This document shows positions 1-7,875 of a DNA stretch of 64,000 bases, in pieces. The position numbers and the translations under genes are program-made. The DNA lies in assembly GCA_964651475.1 (NCBI GenBank), contig CAZYXV010000004.1:119984-183983 (forward strand), given 5' to 3'. The notes beneath the pieces were generated by a model. It was not told the DNA's origin, ran no database searches, and saw only the letters and a program-made list of their open reading frames with translations. Position 1 is the first letter of the stretch; every line of letters begins with the position of its first letter. Source of the DNA: JBGSMF01 sp964651475 (GTDB taxonomy: Bacteria > Chloroflexota > Anaerolineae > Fen-1058).

Positions 1-1
1 T

Positions 2-166
2 GTGGGCTATGGGCCGGTGAGCGATCCGCAGCTGATTATCCTGGTCAAGCTCGACCGGCCAACGATTTCGCCGTATGGCTCGACGACGGCCGCGCCGGTA
101 TTCCAACGCCTGGCGGCGCGCCTGTTCATTTTGATGGGCATTCCACCCGATCAGGCTTTAAATTAA
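2..166 (+). CDS. ftsI: C-terminal end of FtsI/PBP2-type transpeptidase (partial)
   Basis: The frame is open from the window edge and ends at TAA 164-166, giving 54 residues. The visible tail reads VGYGP, then LIILVKLDRP, then AAPVFQRLA, which is the usual end of class B penicillin-binding proteins after the KTG motif. These cross-link peptidoglycan at the septum or side wall from outside the membrane. The catalytic part lies off the window, so FtsI and elongasome PBP2 cannot be separated by sequence; position at the head of the dcw cluster favours FtsI. murF follows after 15 bases, where murE would often be expected. Confidence 0.75.
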   Translation: MGYGPVSDPQLIILVKLDRPTISPYGSTTAAPVFQRLAARLFILMGIPPDQALN

Positions 167-181
167 TGGTGGGCGTTTGAG

Positions 182-1585
182 ATGAGGTTATTTGACGTTA
201 TCGAAATACTTGGCGGCCAGGCGCCGCGCGAAATGGATCAAATCATCCATCGCGCGGTGGCAGATAGCCGCGAGGCTGGGCCGGGCGACCTGTTTGTGGC
301 GCTGCCCGGCGAGCAAACCGACGGGCATAATTTTGTGGCCGCGGCTTTTGCGCGCGGCGCGGCGGCGGCGCTCATTCACAAAGACGCGCCGGCAGATTGC
401 CAGGTGATTGATTTGCGCTCCACGCCGCTTGATCTTTCAACGTTCAACTTGCCCGTCTGCCTGCGCGTCGAAAACACGCTGTCCGCCTTGCAGCGCCTGG
501 GCGAGGTGTGGCGAGCGCGTTTTGACGTGCGCGTGATCGGCGTCACCGGCAGTGTGGGCAAGAGCAGCACCAAAGAGTTGACCTGGGCCGTGCTTTCGCA
601 CCGATTCAACACGTACAAAAATGAAGGCAACTTGAATAGTGAAATTGGCCTGCCCATGGCATTGTTGGAGTTGAACGAAGATCACGAGCGGGCCGTGCTG
701 GAAATGGGCATGTTTGCCGTTGGCGAGATTGCATTGTTGTGCCGGCTGGCTATGCCGGCCGTCGGCATCGTCACAAACGTCGGGCCGGTGCACCTCAGCC
801 GCCTGGGCAGTATCGAAGCGATTGCGCAAGCCAAGGCGGAACTGGTCGAGGCGCTGCCCCAAGACGGGACGGCGATTTTGAACTACGACGATCCCCTGGT
901 GCGCAAGATGGCTGAGAAAACGCGCGCGCGCGTGATTTACTATGGCCTGGATCCGCGCGCCGATTTGTGGGCCGATCACATCGAAGGCGTGGGGCTGGAA
1001 GGCATTACGTTCCGCCTGCACTATCAGGGTGAGGTGATGCACGTTCGCGCCCCGCTGCTGGGGCGCCACAGTGTTCACACCAGCCTGCGCGCAGCGGCGG
1101 CGGGATTGGTGGAAGGGATGAGTTGGGATCACGTGCTGGCCGGTTTGCAAGATCGCCGCGCCGCGCTGCGATTAGTGGCGGTGCCCGGCCCCAACGATTC
1201 GACGATTCTGGACGACACGTACAACGCCAGCCCCGCTTCGACACTCGCCGCGCTGAATTTGTTGGACGACATGCAAGGGCGCAAAATCGCTGTGTTGGGC
1301 GACATGTTGGAATTGGGCGATTACGAGATCGCTGGCCACCGCATAGTGGGTGGACGCGTGGCGCAGGTGGCCGATGTGCTGGTGACAGTTGGCGAGCGCG
1401 GACGTATCATTGCCCAAGAAGCCCTGGCCGGCGGCATGAAATCCGATTGTGTGTTGATGTGCGCCACTAACGAGCAAGCCATTGAGCATTTGCAGGCGCT
1501 CGTCGCGCCAGGTGACTTTATCCTGATCAAAGGGTCGCGCGGCATGCAAATGGAAAACATTGTTTCCAAGTTGAGCAAAGGATAA
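182..1585 (+). CDS. murF: UDP-MurNAc-tripeptide--D-Ala-D-Ala ligase MurF
   Basis: MurF is the cytoplasmic ATP-dependent ligase that adds the D-Ala-D-Ala dipeptide to UDP-MurNAc-tripeptide, the last soluble step before lipid I. The 467-residue protein has the normal family length. An N-terminal UDP-binding domain (about 1-100) is followed by the P-loop GVTGSVGKSS (120-129), the central-domain segment NEGNLNSEIGLP, and the C-terminal ligase domain with DDTYNASPAS and GDMLELG. The ATG lies 15 bases after the ftsI stop and the gene ends two bases before mraY, so the genes are almost certainly co-transcribed. The order ftsI-murF-mraY without murE is slightly unusual. Confidence 0.95.
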   Translation: MRLFDVIEILGGQAPREMDQIIHRAVADSREAGPGDLFVALPGEQTDGHNFVAAAFARGAAAALIHKDAPADCQVIDLRSTPLDLSTFNLPVCLRVENTLSALQRLGEVWRARFDVRVIGVTGSVGKSSTKELTWAVLSHRFNTYKNEGNLNSEIGLPMALLELNEDHERAVLEMGMFAVGEIALLCRLAMPAVGIVTNVGPVHLSRLGSIEAIAQAKAELVEALPQDGTAILNYDDPLVRKMAEKTRARVIYYGLDPRADLWADHIEGVGLEGITFRLHYQGEVMHVRAPLLGRHSVHTSLRAAAAGLVEGMSWDHVLAGLQDRRAALRLVAVPGPNDSTILDDTYNASPASTLAALNLLDDMQGRKIAVLGDMLELGDYEIAGHRIVGGRVAQVADVLVTVGERGRIIAQEALAGGMKSDCVLMCATNEQAIEHLQALVAPGDFILIKGSRGMQMENIVSKLSKG

Positions 1586-1587
1586 AA

Positions 1588-2655
1588 GTGGCGATTTCAC
1601 TTTTGTTGGGGGGGCTTTCTTTTTTGCTGGCCGTGGTGTGGGGGAACCCCCTGCTGAACCTGCTCAAGAGTTGCGGCATCGGCAAAAAAATCAGGATCGA
1701 AGGCCCTGCCACTCACCAGGTCAAAACCGGCACACCGACGATGGGCGGCTTGATGATTGTGGTGCCGGTGCTGCTCATCACTGGCGTTTTGAACCTTGAC
1801 AATTTGTTGACTGGCTTGCCGGTGGGGAGCTATCTCTTGCGCCTGATGGGACGAGAGGGCAATACTGTGATTGGGCGCTCGATCCTGGTGCCGATGGGGA
1901 CGTTGTTGGGATTTGCGCTGCTGGGCGCGTGGGATGACCTGGCGGGGATTCGCGGCAAGCGCGGCGAAGGGCTGCTGGCGCGCACCAAGTTCCCCCTCCA
2001 ATTGATCCTGGCGGCGGGGGCAGCCTGGGCGCTATATTATTACCTGGATATTCACAGCCTGGTTTTGCCCGGCTTGCCGCAAAAGATAGACCTGGGATTG
2101 TTCTATATTCCCATCGCGATATTTATCATTCTCAGCGCGACCAACGCGGTCAATTTTACGGATGGGCTAGATGGCTTGGCCGGCATCATTGCCACCACGG
2201 CGTTTATGGCGTATGCCGTGATTGCTTATCTGCAATCGTTTAGGGGCCTGACGCAGGCCGAGTTGGAAACGGCCAGGGTGTCGTACCTGGTGCCATTTTG
2301 CCTGACGGTGGCGGGCGCGTGTTTGGCCTTTTTGTGGTTCAACGCGCACCCGGCGGAAATGTTTATGGGCGACACCGGTTCCGAAGCGCTCGGCGCGACG
2401 CTGGGCGTGGTGGCGCTGATGACGGGCCAATGGCTGTTGTTGCCGGTGATTGCCTTGGTGCCGGTATCTGAAGTGGTGAGCGTAATTTTACAAGTAGGCT
2501 ATTTCAAGCTGACCAGGGGCAAGCGGCTGTTCAAGATGGCGCCGCTGCACCACCACTTTGAATTGTTGGGATGGTCGGAAACCCAGGTAGTCCAGCGCTT
2601 CTGGCTGGTGGCAATCTGGTCGGCAATGGTAGGGATCGCTCTCGCGCTCTTGTGA
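1588..2655 (+). CDS. mraY: Phospho-MurNAc-pentapeptide transferase MraY
   Basis: MraY is the integral membrane enzyme that moves phospho-MurNAc-pentapeptide onto undecaprenyl phosphate to form lipid I. The protein is 355 residues with about ten hydrophobic segments. Family motifs are present: TPTMGGLM near the N-terminus, the Asp-rich NAVNFTDGLDGLAG, FMGDTGSEALGA and the cytoplasmic histidine motif APLHHHFELLGW. It starts at GTG 1588, two bases after murF, which suggests translational coupling. It is the last dcw gene before the inserted block, and 165 non-coding bases follow it. Confidence 0.95.
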   Translation: MAISLLLGGLSFLLAVVWGNPLLNLLKSCGIGKKIRIEGPATHQVKTGTPTMGGLMIVVPVLLITGVLNLDNLLTGLPVGSYLLRLMGREGNTVIGRSILVPMGTLLGFALLGAWDDLAGIRGKRGEGLLARTKFPLQLILAAGAAWALYYYLDIHSLVLPGLPQKIDLGLFYIPIAIFIILSATNAVNFTDGLDGLAGIIATTAFMAYAVIAYLQSFRGLTQAELETARVSYLVPFCLTVAGACLAFLWFNAHPAEMFMGDTGSEALGATLGVVALMTGQWLLLPVIALVPVSEVVSVILQVGYFKLTRGKRLFKMAPLHHHFELLGWSETQVVQRFWLVAIWSAMVGIALALL

Positions 2656-2820
2656 CTATCCAGGGGCAAAGCACACAAGGGCGCGTTGCGGGACTGGCCG
2701 ACTTGCTCGGATGGCGAGCCGGCCGGGCAAAGCATGGGGGACCAGCGGGCGAGCATACATAGCATAGCCACAGGGCGAGCAAATCCCCTGGTCCCTCGGC
2801 TTTTAGATGAGAGGTGAAAC

Positions 2821-3087
2821 GTGGAATTTGGTTTGTTATGGTACGACGATACGACAACTCGCTCGTTGGAAGATAAAGTGACGCGGGCCGCCGCGCAGTA
2901 CGAGCACAAGTTTGGCCAGCCGCCTACGGTGTGCTTTATCAATCCAGCCATGCTGAACGGCAACGGCAAGGCCGCCGAAGCGAATGGCGTGCGCATCGAA
3001 ACGCTGCGCACCGTGCTGCCCAATCATTTTTGGGTGGGGATTGCCGAAGTGAGACGCAATGGCCGGAAAAAAACAAGCGGTCAATGA
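2821..3087 (+). CDS. Small conserved hypothetical protein
   Basis: This 88-residue protein starts at GTG 2821, eight or so bases after a GAGAGGTG ribosome site. It begins EFGLLWYDD and contains FGQPPTVCFINP and LPNHFWVGIAEV, a pattern I associate with a small uncharacterised family common in Chloroflexota. I know no function for it. There is no signal peptide or membrane segment, and it is probably a compact cytoplasmic alpha/beta protein. It lies between mraY and a second small protein 19 bases downstream, probably in the same transcript. Confidence 0.7.
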   Translation: MEFGLLWYDDTTTRSLEDKVTRAAAQYEHKFGQPPTVCFINPAMLNGNGKAAEANGVRIETLRTVLPNHFWVGIAEVRRNGRKKTSGQ

Positions 3088-3106
3088 CGATAAAGGAGCA
3101 GAAACA

Positions 3107-3466
3107 ATGTCCCAAAAACATGTTCGCCGCCTTTCGCCGCGCACGCTAGAGGCCGATGGACACGCGCTGACGGCTCTGCAAGCGTTGGGCGATTACAGCT
3201 CGGCCAGTCCTGAGCATACCCGGCTTGCCGCGCTGCGCGCATTCGAGACCCTGGAGGCCGCTCGCGCAGCCGAGGTTAAGGCGCATAACGCTTTTTGCGC
3301 CGCCCGCGACGCCGCTATCGAGGCCGAGTGGAATTTTCACGACGTCATGCTCGGCGTCAAAGACCAGGTACTTGCCCAATACGGCGGCGACTCGGACCAG
3401 GCGCAATCGCTTGGGCCGAAGAAAAAGTCCAGGTCATCTGCCGGGCGCAACCCCGAGGCCGGCTGA
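3107..3466 (+). CDS. Small helical conserved protein (LSPRTLEAD family)
   Basis: I chose ATG 3107 because AAAGGAG lies eight bases upstream; the frame stays open to 3059 but that would overlap the previous gene. The 119-residue product starts SQKHVRRLSPRTLEAD and ends near QSLGPKKKSRS. It is rich in Ala, Leu and Glu, has no membrane segment, and should be mostly helical. The AAEWNFH-type segment and the LG-KKKS tail resemble a small uncharacterised family scattered through environmental bacteria. Function is unknown. It forms a pair with the preceding small gene. Confidence 0.7.
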   Translation: MSQKHVRRLSPRTLEADGHALTALQALGDYSSASPEHTRLAALRAFETLEAARAAEVKAHNAFCAARDAAIEAEWNFHDVMLGVKDQVLAQYGGDSDQAQSLGPKKKSRSSAGRNPEAG

Positions 3467-3597
3467 AACCATGCCGCTTGTATGTGAGCGATTTAAGGTG
3501 ATATTTCAAGCCGGCGGACTGCGCTGCTTAACATTGAGGCGCTTTGCCATAGTCCGAGGTGAGCTTTAGGGCAGTGCTGGTTATTTGGAGAGGCGGG

Positions 3598-4911
3598 GTG
3601 GAAAGCTTTACGAATCAAGACACGCAAATTCGATACATAATGGCAGCGATGGTGGTGGTTCTTGGCGTTACCTTGCTTGCTTCGTGCAATACGCTGTCTT
3701 TTGCGCCTGCCCAAGCGCCGACTGTTACCAGTTCACCGACTGGCGCAATTACGCCAACCTTCATGCCAGAACCAACATATACACCGTTACCGTCCGCCAC
3801 GCCCATTATGCTGCCTCCGACAATAACCCAGGCTGCGGATGAATGGTCTGTACCGGAACCACAAGGAACGCCTGTGCCCGAGTGGCGCAGTATTCCTGTT
3901 CTTCCGGAAGCTATTGCGGGCGACGAGCAGGAATCAGAGTATTCTTATACAACCCAAATTGAACCAGCCAAAGTTCAGGATTATTATGAAAAGAGGATGG
4001 CTCAACTCGGTTGGGAACTATGGGCTGCCGCTGAAGGAGACGATATTGACTACAAGCCACTGATGTTCTTTAAAAAGAACGATCAGGTCGTTACTGTTGC
4101 GCTGATAGTCAATCCCGACACCAATTTGACCTATGTACTGCTGATGTACGTGGGGCAGTCGCCGGCCCAGGAACCATCGCCTTTTCCAGAAATTACACCC
4201 AAGGTGGGAGCACAGGAGACTATTTGCTCGACTGAAAATGAGCAAGCCCGGCAATTTTACAATGAAGCGCTTGACTTGCGAGATCAAGGCGATGTGGAGA
4301 ATGCAAAGCAGTTGTACCTGAAGGCGATAGAGTTGGATCCAAATTTCTGCGATGCAATGGATAACCTTGGGCAGTTGCTTCGCACCCAGGGTGATATTGA
4401 GGGGGCTATTAATTGGTATCAGCAATCCATCCAGGTCAGGCCAGACAACACTGTCGCGCACATGAATTTAGCTATTGCTTACAGGATGCAAGGTAAAACA
4501 GAGCGCGCCATAGGGGAATACGAGCGAATCACGGAAATTGACCCGGAAAATCCAGAGGGGTATTACGGACTGGGCAATATCTATCTATATCTGAAACAAC
4601 CACACAAGGCAATAGTGCAACTTGAGAAAGCCGAAGAACTGTATGAAAAACAATCTTCACCCTGGATAACAGACGCGCGCTATAGCTTGGGCGCGGCGCA
4701 CTATCTGCTGGCGGAGTACAAGAAGGCTATAGAGTATATTGAAATGATTTACCCAGAGATGCAAAATGATGCAGAGGTTAATTTTCTTCTGGGGATGTGC
4801 TATTTGTCGCCAGAGGTTGACGACCTGGAGCTGGCCAAGAAATACATTAACAAAGCGCAGGAGCTTGGTATGGAGATCCCAGCAGATGTACTGCAAAAAT
4901 TACGCAAATAA
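3598..4911 (+). CDS. TPR-repeat lipoprotein
   Basis: GTG 3598 is chosen because GGAGAGG lies just upstream; the frame is open from 3559 and ATG 3640 is also possible. The start is followed by a hydrophobic segment ending in the lipobox LLAS-C, so it is probably exported and lipid-anchored. A Pro/Thr-rich linker (PTFMPEP, TPLPSATP) follows. The second half carries about five tetratricopeptide repeats, for example ENAKQLYLKAIELDPN, EGAINWYQQSIQVRPDN and ERAIGEYERITEIDPEN. TPRs form protein-docking solenoids; the partner is unknown. Base composition is visibly AT-richer than the flanking mur genes, suggesting the block was acquired. Confidence 0.85.
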   Translation: MESFTNQDTQIRYIMAAMVVVLGVTLLASCNTLSFAPAQAPTVTSSPTGAITPTFMPEPTYTPLPSATPIMLPPTITQAADEWSVPEPQGTPVPEWRSIPVLPEAIAGDEQESEYSYTTQIEPAKVQDYYEKRMAQLGWELWAAAEGDDIDYKPLMFFKKNDQVVTVALIVNPDTNLTYVLLMYVGQSPAQEPSPFPEITPKVGAQETICSTENEQARQFYNEALDLRDQGDVENAKQLYLKAIELDPNFCDAMDNLGQLLRTQGDIEGAINWYQQSIQVRPDNTVAHMNLAIAYRMQGKTERAIGEYERITEIDPENPEGYYGLGNIYLYLKQPHKAIVQLEKAEELYEKQSSPWITDARYSLGAAHYLLAEYKKAIEYIEMIYPEMQNDAEVNFLLGMCYLSPEVDDLELAKKYINKAQELGMEIPADVLQKLRK

Positions 4912-4957
4912 CAGCGGCCTGCCAGGCACGCGCTAACAGCCTATCATCAGGCCGCTG
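4912..4957 (+). terminator. Inverted repeat after the TPR lipoprotein
   Basis: CAGCGGCCTG (4912-4921) and CAGGCCGCTG (4948-4957) are perfect ten-base complementary arms around a 26-base loop, directly after the stop codon. No T-run follows, so it is either a weak or Rho-assisted terminator or an mRNA-stabilising hairpin. Confidence 0.45.
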
Positions 4958-5023
4958 AAACGAGGGCCGGGGCACAAATGTCAGCCTCGCGACCCAATCG
5001 TGACTGACAAATCAGGAGGAATA

Positions 5024-5461
5024 ATGAACACAGGTTTTGTTCCCGTAGAACAGGTTCAGCGTGCGTGCCAGGAACTTGGTATTCGTGACTGGACCAAACT
5101 GACAGATACTAGGGTGCAACTCGAAGAGGCCAAAATTATCCAGGCCACCGTTGGATCTGAAGCTCTGCAAATCCCGGTTGAGGCGTTTCAGCAAGGTCTG
5201 GAAGTGGAACTGGAGCACGGGATAATGTTTCCTGATGCGAATGTCACTAACAACCATCCCCTCCTGACGGGTAAAATCGTTTTGGCCCATCTCAAAGAAA
5301 TGTTGGACTATTACGCCCGCCTGGAGGTTGCCGAGCTTGAGGGAGATCTGTTCAAGGCGTCGAAAAAAGGGAATGCGGAAAAGCTTGCCCGGATTTACAA
5401 AAAGCTGATTATGGCCCGGGCGGCGCTTAGCGAGTTGGAAAAATCCGAAAGTGAGCGATGA
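5024..5461 (+). CDS. DUF5661 family protein
   Basis: ATG 5024 follows an AGGAGG ribosome site; the frame is open from 5000. The 145-residue protein carries the DUF5661 signature: an N-terminal region with LGIRDW, then LEVELEHGIMFPDANVTNNHPLLTGKIVLAHLKEM-type residues leading into LDYYARLEVAE. The charged, H-rich pattern is characteristic, but the family has no assigned function. A helical extension rich in Lys and Glu ends the protein. Its stop overlaps the next start in an ATGA arrangement at 5458-5461, so translation of the two is coupled. Confidence 0.75.
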   Translation: MNTGFVPVEQVQRACQELGIRDWTKLTDTRVQLEEAKIIQATVGSEALQIPVEAFQQGLEVELEHGIMFPDANVTNNHPLLTGKIVLAHLKEMLDYYARLEVAELEGDLFKASKKGNAEKLARIYKKLIMARAALSELEKSESER

Positions 5462-6468
5462 TGCAAAATAACACCAACCAGGATGTATTGTTGCGTTTTC
5501 ACGAAAATACTGGCTGGAGACTTGTTCCCAATACGGCGTGGGGCGTGTTTGTACTGATTATTTTGATGACGATTGTGCCCCTGGCTGGCAGTGTGTCCTC
5601 AGGCGCGTTTTGGTCGGCGGCTAATGTTCGAAACATGACGTGGATATGGATTGTGATGGCGCTGTTAGCGCCAAGCATGGCCTTGATCATCGCCTCTGGC
5701 GGCGTGGATTTATCCGTTGGGTCGGTGGCCGGGTTGACAGCTTCCGTAATGGCATTACTGGTAGCCCAAAAAGTGGGGGTGGGGGGAGCACTGGTTGCCG
5801 GCCTGAGCCTGGGCTTTCTGGTGGGCCTTGTTAACGGTTTCCTGATCGGCGTGATTAAACTTGACGCGGTGATTGTGACCCTGGCTATGATGACGATGTT
5901 AAGAGGCGCCTGCTATGTCATTACAGAAGGGAAAACCATTCCGTCCGCGGGGGCAGGCTTCCTGTCATTACCAGCCATTCCCGGCGTCATCCTAATCTTG
6001 CTGATAATTGTTTGCGTCGTCGCCTCTGAACTGGGATTCGCGGGCAACAAAAAGCCGGGTGGTAAAGCAGGTTGGGTACGACAAAGCCTTTCTATGGGCT
6101 TGCCTTATGTCTTGTCGAGCACGGTAGCCGGTTTTGTCGGGGCTTTATATCTTGGCAGGATCCGAGCGGCTACGCCCACGATAGGCACAGGACTGGAAGT
6201 AGACGTAATTTTGATGGTATGTTTGGGCGGCACGCCTCTGGGCAGGGGATTGGTAAACATTGTAGGGGCTAGTCTGGCGGCCCTGGCGCTCGCAATGATG
6301 CAGAGTATCTCGGCACTGACGGGGATAACACCATTTGCACTAACCATCGGGAAAGGCGCGGCGCTGTTAATGTTTGGGTTGTTATGCCACGCCTATTATT
6401 ACGTTGTCAACCTGGTATTCACAAATACAAGAAAAGCTGTTTCTAAGGAACCCGGAATAGATGTCTAG
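5458..6468 (+). CDS. ABC transporter permease, RbsC/branched type (orphan)
   Basis: This 336-residue polytopic protein belongs to the BPD_transp_2 family of sugar/nucleoside ABC importer permeases. The signature GGVDLSVGSVAGL (about 81-93), the segment VITEGKTIPSAGAG and the C-terminal IGTGLEVDVILMVCLGGTPLGRG match RbsC-type permeases. Roughly eight to ten hydrophobic spans are visible. Neither an RbsA-type ATPase nor a periplasmic binding protein is adjacent, and the gene sits between a DUF5661 gene and murD inside the cell-wall cluster. It could borrow an ATPase encoded elsewhere, or be a non-functional passenger of an inserted block. Confidence 0.85.
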   Translation: MMQNNTNQDVLLRFHENTGWRLVPNTAWGVFVLIILMTIVPLAGSVSSGAFWSAANVRNMTWIWIVMALLAPSMALIIASGGVDLSVGSVAGLTASVMALLVAQKVGVGGALVAGLSLGFLVGLVNGFLIGVIKLDAVIVTLAMMTMLRGACYVITEGKTIPSAGAGFLSLPAIPGVILILLIIVCVVASELGFAGNKKPGGKAGWVRQSLSMGLPYVLSSTVAGFVGALYLGRIRAATPTIGTGLEVDVILMVCLGGTPLGRGLVNIVGASLAALALAMMQSISALTGITPFALTIGKGAALLMFGLLCHAYYYVVNLVFTNTRKAVSKEPGIDV

Positions 6469-6484
6469 GTCGTAAGAGGAGAGA

Positions 6485-7873
6485 GTGGGGCAGGTGCTTG
6501 GATTGAACGGAGCCCATATCGTTATCTTGGGCCTGGCGCGGCAAGGCATTGCGCTGGCGCGCTTTTTGGTTGGGCAAGGCGCCCAGGTCACGGCCAGCGA
6601 CGCCAAGCCGGCCGAGGCGTTGGGCGACGCGTTGAGCGCGCTGCAAGGCTGTTCGCTGCGCTACGCGCTGGGTGGGCACCCGCTCAGCTTGCTGGATGGG
6701 TGTGACGCGCTTTGCCTTTCGGGCGGCGTGCCGCTCGATTTGCCCATCGTGGCAGAGGCGCAGCGGCGCGGCATTCCCATCTCGAACGACGCCCAAGTGT
6801 TCCTGGAACGCTGCCCCGCGCGCGTGATTGGCATTACAGGCTCAGCCGGCAAGACGACGACGACGGCGCTGACCGGCGAGATGCTCAAGGCCAGCGGCCT
6901 GACAACGTGGGTGGGCGGCAATATCGGCAACCCGCTCATCGCCGACCTGGACAAGATTCAAGCCGGTCACGTGGTGGTGATGGAGCTGTCGAGCTTCCAG
7001 TTGGAGGTGATGACGAGCAGCCCGCAGGTGGCGGCGGTGCTCAACATCACGCCCAACCACCTGGATCGCCACCCGACGATGGCAGCCTATATTGCCGCCA
7101 AAAAGCGGATTTTGGATTTCCAGGCGCCGGGCGACGTGGCCGTATTGGGATACGACGACGCCGAAGCGCGCCGTTTGATTAAAAGCGCGCGCGGCCGGCT
7201 GAATTTATTTAGCGCGCAAGACGTCGCGCAACGCGCATCGGGTGGAAGCGCCTTTGTGCGCGATGGCCAGATTATTTTGGCAACGGACGTAGAAACGCCA
7301 GTGTGCGCCGTCCGCGAACTCAAGCTGCGCGGCGCGCACAATGTCCTCAACGTGCTGGCGGCGTGCTTGCTCGCGTCGGCAGGCGGGGCTGGCCAGGAGG
7401 CGATGAGGCGTGTGGCAACCTCATTCGCGGGCGTGGCGCACCGCCTGCAATTGGTGGGCGCACACAACGGCGCGCGTTATTACGACGACAGCATTGCCAC
7501 CGCGCCGGAACGTCTGATCGCGGCGCTCAAATCGTTTGACGAGCCGATTGTGCTACTGTGCGGTGGGCGCGACAAGCATTTGCCGTGGGACGAGGCGGCG
7601 GAAGCCATCGCCCGGCGCGTAGCTCACCTGGTCTTGTTCGGCGAGATGGCGGACCTGGTACAAGATGCCGTGCGCAAATATCAACTACCAAACAGCGGAT
7701 GCCAGATTCATCGGGCCGGGAGCCTGGAAAGTGCTGTCGGTGTAGCGGCGCAGGTAGCGCAGCCCGGCGACGTGGTGCTGCTCAGCCCGGGCGGGACGAG
7801 CTTTGATGCGTTCAAGGATTTTGCCGAGCGCGGCGACAAATTTGCCGGGTGGGTAGAACAGTTAAAGGGGTAA
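6485..7873 (+). CDS. murD: UDP-MurNAc-L-Ala--D-Glu ligase MurD
   Basis: MurD adds D-glutamate to UDP-MurNAc-L-alanine in the cytoplasm. GTG 6485 follows GAGGAG a few bases upstream. The 462-residue protein has an N-terminal Rossmann-like UDP site (HIVILGLARQG), the P-loop GITGSAGKTTTT (116-127), LNITPNHLDRHPTM in the central domain, and the C-terminal domain with DDSIATAPE and LLCGGRDKHLPW. Length and order are normal. It restarts the dcw cluster after the inserted block, and ftsW follows two bases after its stop. Confidence 0.95.
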   Translation: MGQVLGLNGAHIVILGLARQGIALARFLVGQGAQVTASDAKPAEALGDALSALQGCSLRYALGGHPLSLLDGCDALCLSGGVPLDLPIVAEAQRRGIPISNDAQVFLERCPARVIGITGSAGKTTTTALTGEMLKASGLTTWVGGNIGNPLIADLDKIQAGHVVVMELSSFQLEVMTSSPQVAAVLNITPNHLDRHPTMAAYIAAKKRILDFQAPGDVAVLGYDDAEARRLIKSARGRLNLFSAQDVAQRASGGSAFVRDGQIILATDVETPVCAVRELKLRGAHNVLNVLAACLLASAGGAGQEAMRRVATSFAGVAHRLQLVGAHNGARYYDDSIATAPERLIAALKSFDEPIVLLCGGRDKHLPWDEAAEAIARRVAHLVLFGEMADLVQDAVRKYQLPNSGCQIHRAGSLESAVGVAAQVAQPGDVVLLSPGGTSFDAFKDFAERGDKFAGWVEQLKG

Positions 7874-7875
7874 CC

